From Viridibacterium sediminicola (GTDB taxonomy: Bacteria > Pseudomonadota > Gammaproteobacteria > Burkholderiales > Rhodocyclaceae): 64,000 nucleotides of DNA. A program made the translations under genes and the position numbers. The stretch spans positions 62,001 to 126,000 of the forward strand of contig NZ_JBDIVE010000001.1 in assembly GCF_039631295.1 (NCBI RefSeq), in the 5' to 3' direction. The stretch's first letter is position 1; each line of letters begins with the position of its first letter. The notes beneath the pieces were generated by a model. The model saw only the letters and a program-made list of their open reading frames with translations, searched no databases and was not told where the DNA came from. This document shows, in pieces, positions 61,701-64,000 of this stretch.

Positions 61701-63611
61701 ATGATCGCCGCTCAAACGCACTTCGGGAAGCCCATGATCGCAGCGGATGCCACATCCCTGACCCAGCATGATCGTGAACAACAGCGCCTGCTGGCCGCCA
61801 GCATGCGTATCGGCATGCTTGGCATGCTCGCCGCCACACCGCTGGGCGCCTTGTGGCTTGTCGAACAGGGAGAGGCTAGCTGGGCCGCCTTATGGGCACT
61901 CGCCATGGTCACTCAGAGCTTGCTCAGCATGCCTCTTGCCATGCGCCTGCTACGCAGCGGACACCAGCCCGGCATAGCGCAGCGCACCGAGCGCCTCTAC
62001 GTATTGAAGATGCTGCTCTGCGGTGGCCTCTGCGCAGCACTCAGCTGGTGGCCTGGCGCCAGCGAACATGCGCTGCTCGAACTGGCGCTGATGCAGACCC
62101 TCCTGCTGCTGACCAGCTCGGTGGTACTGGTGGTCTCGCGCCTGGCCTTCCCTGCCCTGCTGATCTCGCTGAGCCTGCCGGTGATCGTGCGCCTGCTGCA
62201 ACAGCCTCCCGCGGTCTGGCCCGAGGCCGGCATCGCCTTCATGATCATCGCCATCGTGCTGGCGCTCGCGCACCAGATCATGCATCGCAGCCTGCGCCGC
62301 CTGCTGCAGCGCCGCGATGTCCTGATGCAGGAACAGGAGGCGCTGTTCCATGCGGCCTCCGAGGGCATCATGCTGATTCGCGACGAGCGCATCGTCAAAT
62401 GCAACTGGCAAGGTGCTGCCATGCTCGGCCTCACGCCCGAAGAAGTCATGCAGACGCGCATCCGCGACTGGCTGCATGATGAGCTGGAATGGTCCAGCTA
62501 TGAGCAGGAGATGACGCAGTCTTTTACCCGAGGCGAGCGCTTCAGTTTCATCACCCGACTGCGCAAGCATAACGGCGACAGCTTTTTCGCCGAGCTATCG
62601 GCCAGTTCGATTGATCCGGATGGTCGCCAGGCTGGAGTGGTACTGGTCGCCACCGACATCTCGGTGCGTCTGGCCACCGAAGCGGAGTTGCGCAACAGCG
62701 AGCGCCGCTTCCGTCGCCTGCTGTCGCTGTCCTCGGACTGGTACTGGGAGCAGGACGAACAGTTCCGCTTCACCCAGGTCACCGGCACGCGCCTCGATGC
62801 CACCCACGATTCGCTCAGCGCAATCATCGGTCGGACGCGCTGGGAATTCGACACCCCCGGCACCGACGAACAGCGCTGGGCGGCGCACCGCGCCACGCTC
62901 GAAGCCCATCTGCCGTTCACTGACTTCATCTACCAGATGCGTACCGGCGAGGGCAAACTGGTCTGGTTCTCGATCACCGGCCACCCGATGTACGACGAGC
63001 TGGGCAACTTCTGCGGCTATCACGGCGTGGGCATGGATATCACCGAGCGCATCGCGCACCAGGAGCGCTACCACCACCTGGCGCATCACGACACGCTCAC
63101 CGGCCTGCCCAACCGCCGCCTGCTATTCGACCGACTCGAACAAGCGACCGCGTACGCACGCCGCAACCAGCAGATCGTGGCGATACTGATGCTGGACCTG
63201 GATGGCTTCAAGGCGATCAATGACAGCGACGGCCATGAGGCCGGCGACCAGGTGCTGATCGCCGTCGCCGATCGCCTGCGCTCACAGATTCGCGAAAGCG
63301 ACACGCTATGTCGCATGGGTGGCGATGAGTTTGTCATTTTGCTGCCCGAAGTGGCCAATGCCAACGCGGCCGAGCTGGTCGCCCACAAGATCATCATCGC
63401 GCTCGGCATCCCCTTCGACATCGACCGCAAGCGCTACAAGGTGGGCACCAGCATCGGGATCTCGCTCTACCCCACACATACCGAGGACGCCGAGAAACTG
63501 CTCGGCATGGCCGATGCGGCGATGTATCAAGCCAAGCAAGCCGGCGGCAACCAGTACTGCTTCGCCCAGCTCGGTGACCAAGGGCTGCTGCCGCTGGATA
63601 CGCCGGCCTAA
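61701..63611 (+). CDS. Membrane PAS-PAS-GGDEF diguanylate cyclase
   Basis: A 636-aa protein. About six membrane helices occupy residues 35-200 as an unassigned sensor module. Two PAS domains follow (about 215-330 and 335-455; the second ends VGMDITERIAHQER). The GGDEF domain (about 465-625) has HDTLTGLPNRRLLFDRL, the intact RMGGDEF and DLDGFKAINDSDGHEAGD, so it should make cyclic di-GMP. No EAL domain. A second in-frame ATG (61734) could be the real start. Confidence 0.92.
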   Translation: MIAAQTHFGKPMIAADATSLTQHDREQQRLLAASMRIGMLGMLAATPLGALWLVEQGEASWAALWALAMVTQSLLSMPLAMRLLRSGHQPGIAQRTERLYVLKMLLCGGLCAALSWWPGASEHALLELALMQTLLLLTSSVVLVVSRLAFPALLISLSLPVIVRLLQQPPAVWPEAGIAFMIIAIVLALAHQIMHRSLRRLLQRRDVLMQEQEALFHAASEGIMLIRDERIVKCNWQGAAMLGLTPEEVMQTRIRDWLHDELEWSSYEQEMTQSFTRGERFSFITRLRKHNGDSFFAELSASSIDPDGRQAGVVLVATDISVRLATEAELRNSERRFRRLLSLSSDWYWEQDEQFRFTQVTGTRLDATHDSLSAIIGRTRWEFDTPGTDEQRWAAHRATLEAHLPFTDFIYQMRTGEGKLVWFSITGHPMYDELGNFCGYHGVGMDITERIAHQERYHHLAHHDTLTGLPNRRLLFDRLEQATAYARRNQQIVAILMLDLDGFKAINDSDGHEAGDQVLIAVADRLRSQIRESDTLCRMGGDEFVILLPEVANANAAELVAHKIIIALGIPFDIDRKRYKVGTSIGISLYPTHTEDAEKLLGMADAAMYQAKQAGGNQYCFAQLGDQGLLPLDTPA

Positions 63612-63632
63612 AACCACAACCGCAGCAACAAA

Positions 63633-63666
63633 AACGCCCCGTGCATCGCAAGGATGCCGGGGCGTT
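63633..63666 (-). terminator. Amidase-gene terminator
   Basis: AACGCCCCG pairs with CGGGGCGTT, with an inner GCATC / GATGC stem; on the minus strand it is followed by TTTTTG. It lies 21 bases after the amidase stop and can also stop the GGDEF transcript. Confidence 0.82.
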
Positions 63667-63686
63667 GCGTCCAGCCGAGAGGCTGC

Positions 63687-64000
63687 TTACTTCTTAGCCA
63701 GCTCAGGCGCCAATGGGCTGGTCACCCGTGCCGATGTCGTCTTCTGCCAGCCGTAAGCGAGCTTGAACAAGGTCGGCTCGGCAAAAGCACGGCCGAGCAT
63801 TTCCATACCAACCGGCTCGACCGAGCTGGCGGCATCGGTGGCTTTGACGAAGCCGGCAGGAATCGCCAGCGCCGGAAAACCGGTGAAGGGACTCATGCGA
63901 TTATTGCTCCCCGAATTCACGCTCGTGCCGTTGAAGCCCTGCAGCACCGGATAGACCAGCACATCGTATGCGGCACCTTTGCTCACCCCAGTCGTGAAAT
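63687..64000 (-). CDS. Amidase-signature family protein (C-terminal part)
   Basis: The last 104 codons of a gene that continues past the right edge. SGSNNRMSPFTGFPALAIPAGFV is the amidase-family C-terminal block in which the fold closes over the active site, followed by PVGMEMLGRAFAEPTLFKLAYGWQ, typical of the final helices. The Ser-cisSer-Lys triad lies outside the window, so catalytic competence and substrate cannot be judged. Confidence 0.82.
   Translation of the reverse strand, partial: FTTGVSKGAAYDVLVYPVLQGFNGTSVNSGSNNRMSPFTGFPALAIPAGFVKATDAASSVEPVGMEMLGRAFAEPTLFKLAYGWQKTTSARVTSPLAPELAKK

Overview
The window is about 64 kb of a high-G+C proteobacterial chromosome, most likely a betaproteobacterium. 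Supporting signs are a groESL operon with both a CIRCE operator and a sigma-32-type promoter, the gluQ, aat/ate, ispD-ispF and relA complement, and dense alanine/arginine-rich genes with high third-position GC. The genus cannot be fixed from sequence alone.

Host left arm (1-7,826): the start of a response regulator gene, a PAS-GGDEF-hemerythrin protein, an OmpR/EnvZ-type two-component pair, and divergently a four-gene operon of PepSY membrane proteins, a DUF2271 protein and a membrane-anchored flavodoxin/ferredoxin-NADP-reductase-like flavoprotein, probably for iron or electron transfer.

Tn7-like transposon (7,860-33,083): both ends can be read to the base. The termini are a perfect 25-bp inverted repeat starting TGTCG, flanked by a 5-bp target duplication TCAAT. 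Further copies of the TnsB-like site lie inside each end: three spaced sites on the left, two abutting sites on the right. The transposition operon tnsA-tnsB-tnsC-tniQ-tniQ2 lies in the middle, transcribed leftward, with ATGA overlaps at the tnsC-tniQ and tniQ-tniQ2 junctions and an 11-G tract at the tnsC start. It has two short TniQ proteins and no cas genes. Left cargo: a 1,271-aa CHAT (caspase-like) protein, a MazF/PemK-like protein with a small acidic ORF upstream, and a small secreted protein. Right cargo: divergent HTH regulators, a RES-domain protein, a HipB-like regulator, an orphan Phd antitoxin, a complete QatABCD anti-phage operon, an unusual HTH-P-loop GTPase-like protein directly upstream of qatA, and a HAD-family protein. 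The element is therefore a mobile defence island. It sits 28 bp past the flavoprotein stop codon and 13 bp before the sigma-32 -35 box of groES, leaving groESL regulation intact.

Host right arm (33,102-64,000): groESL, argG, a membrane metallophosphoesterase, a di-heme cytochrome c/P450 gene pair, mtgA, mgtE, an SRPBCC protein, relA, an outer-membrane beta-barrel protein, ispF-ispD, and a small hydrolase-like gene. Then a pectin/uronate block: pectinesterase, aat, ate, uronate dehydrogenase, an IclR-like HTH remnant, an SMP-30 lactonase and a TRAP transporter (dctPQM). It ends with an EEP nuclease-clsB pair, gluQ, a membrane PAS-GGDEF protein and part of an amidase gene.
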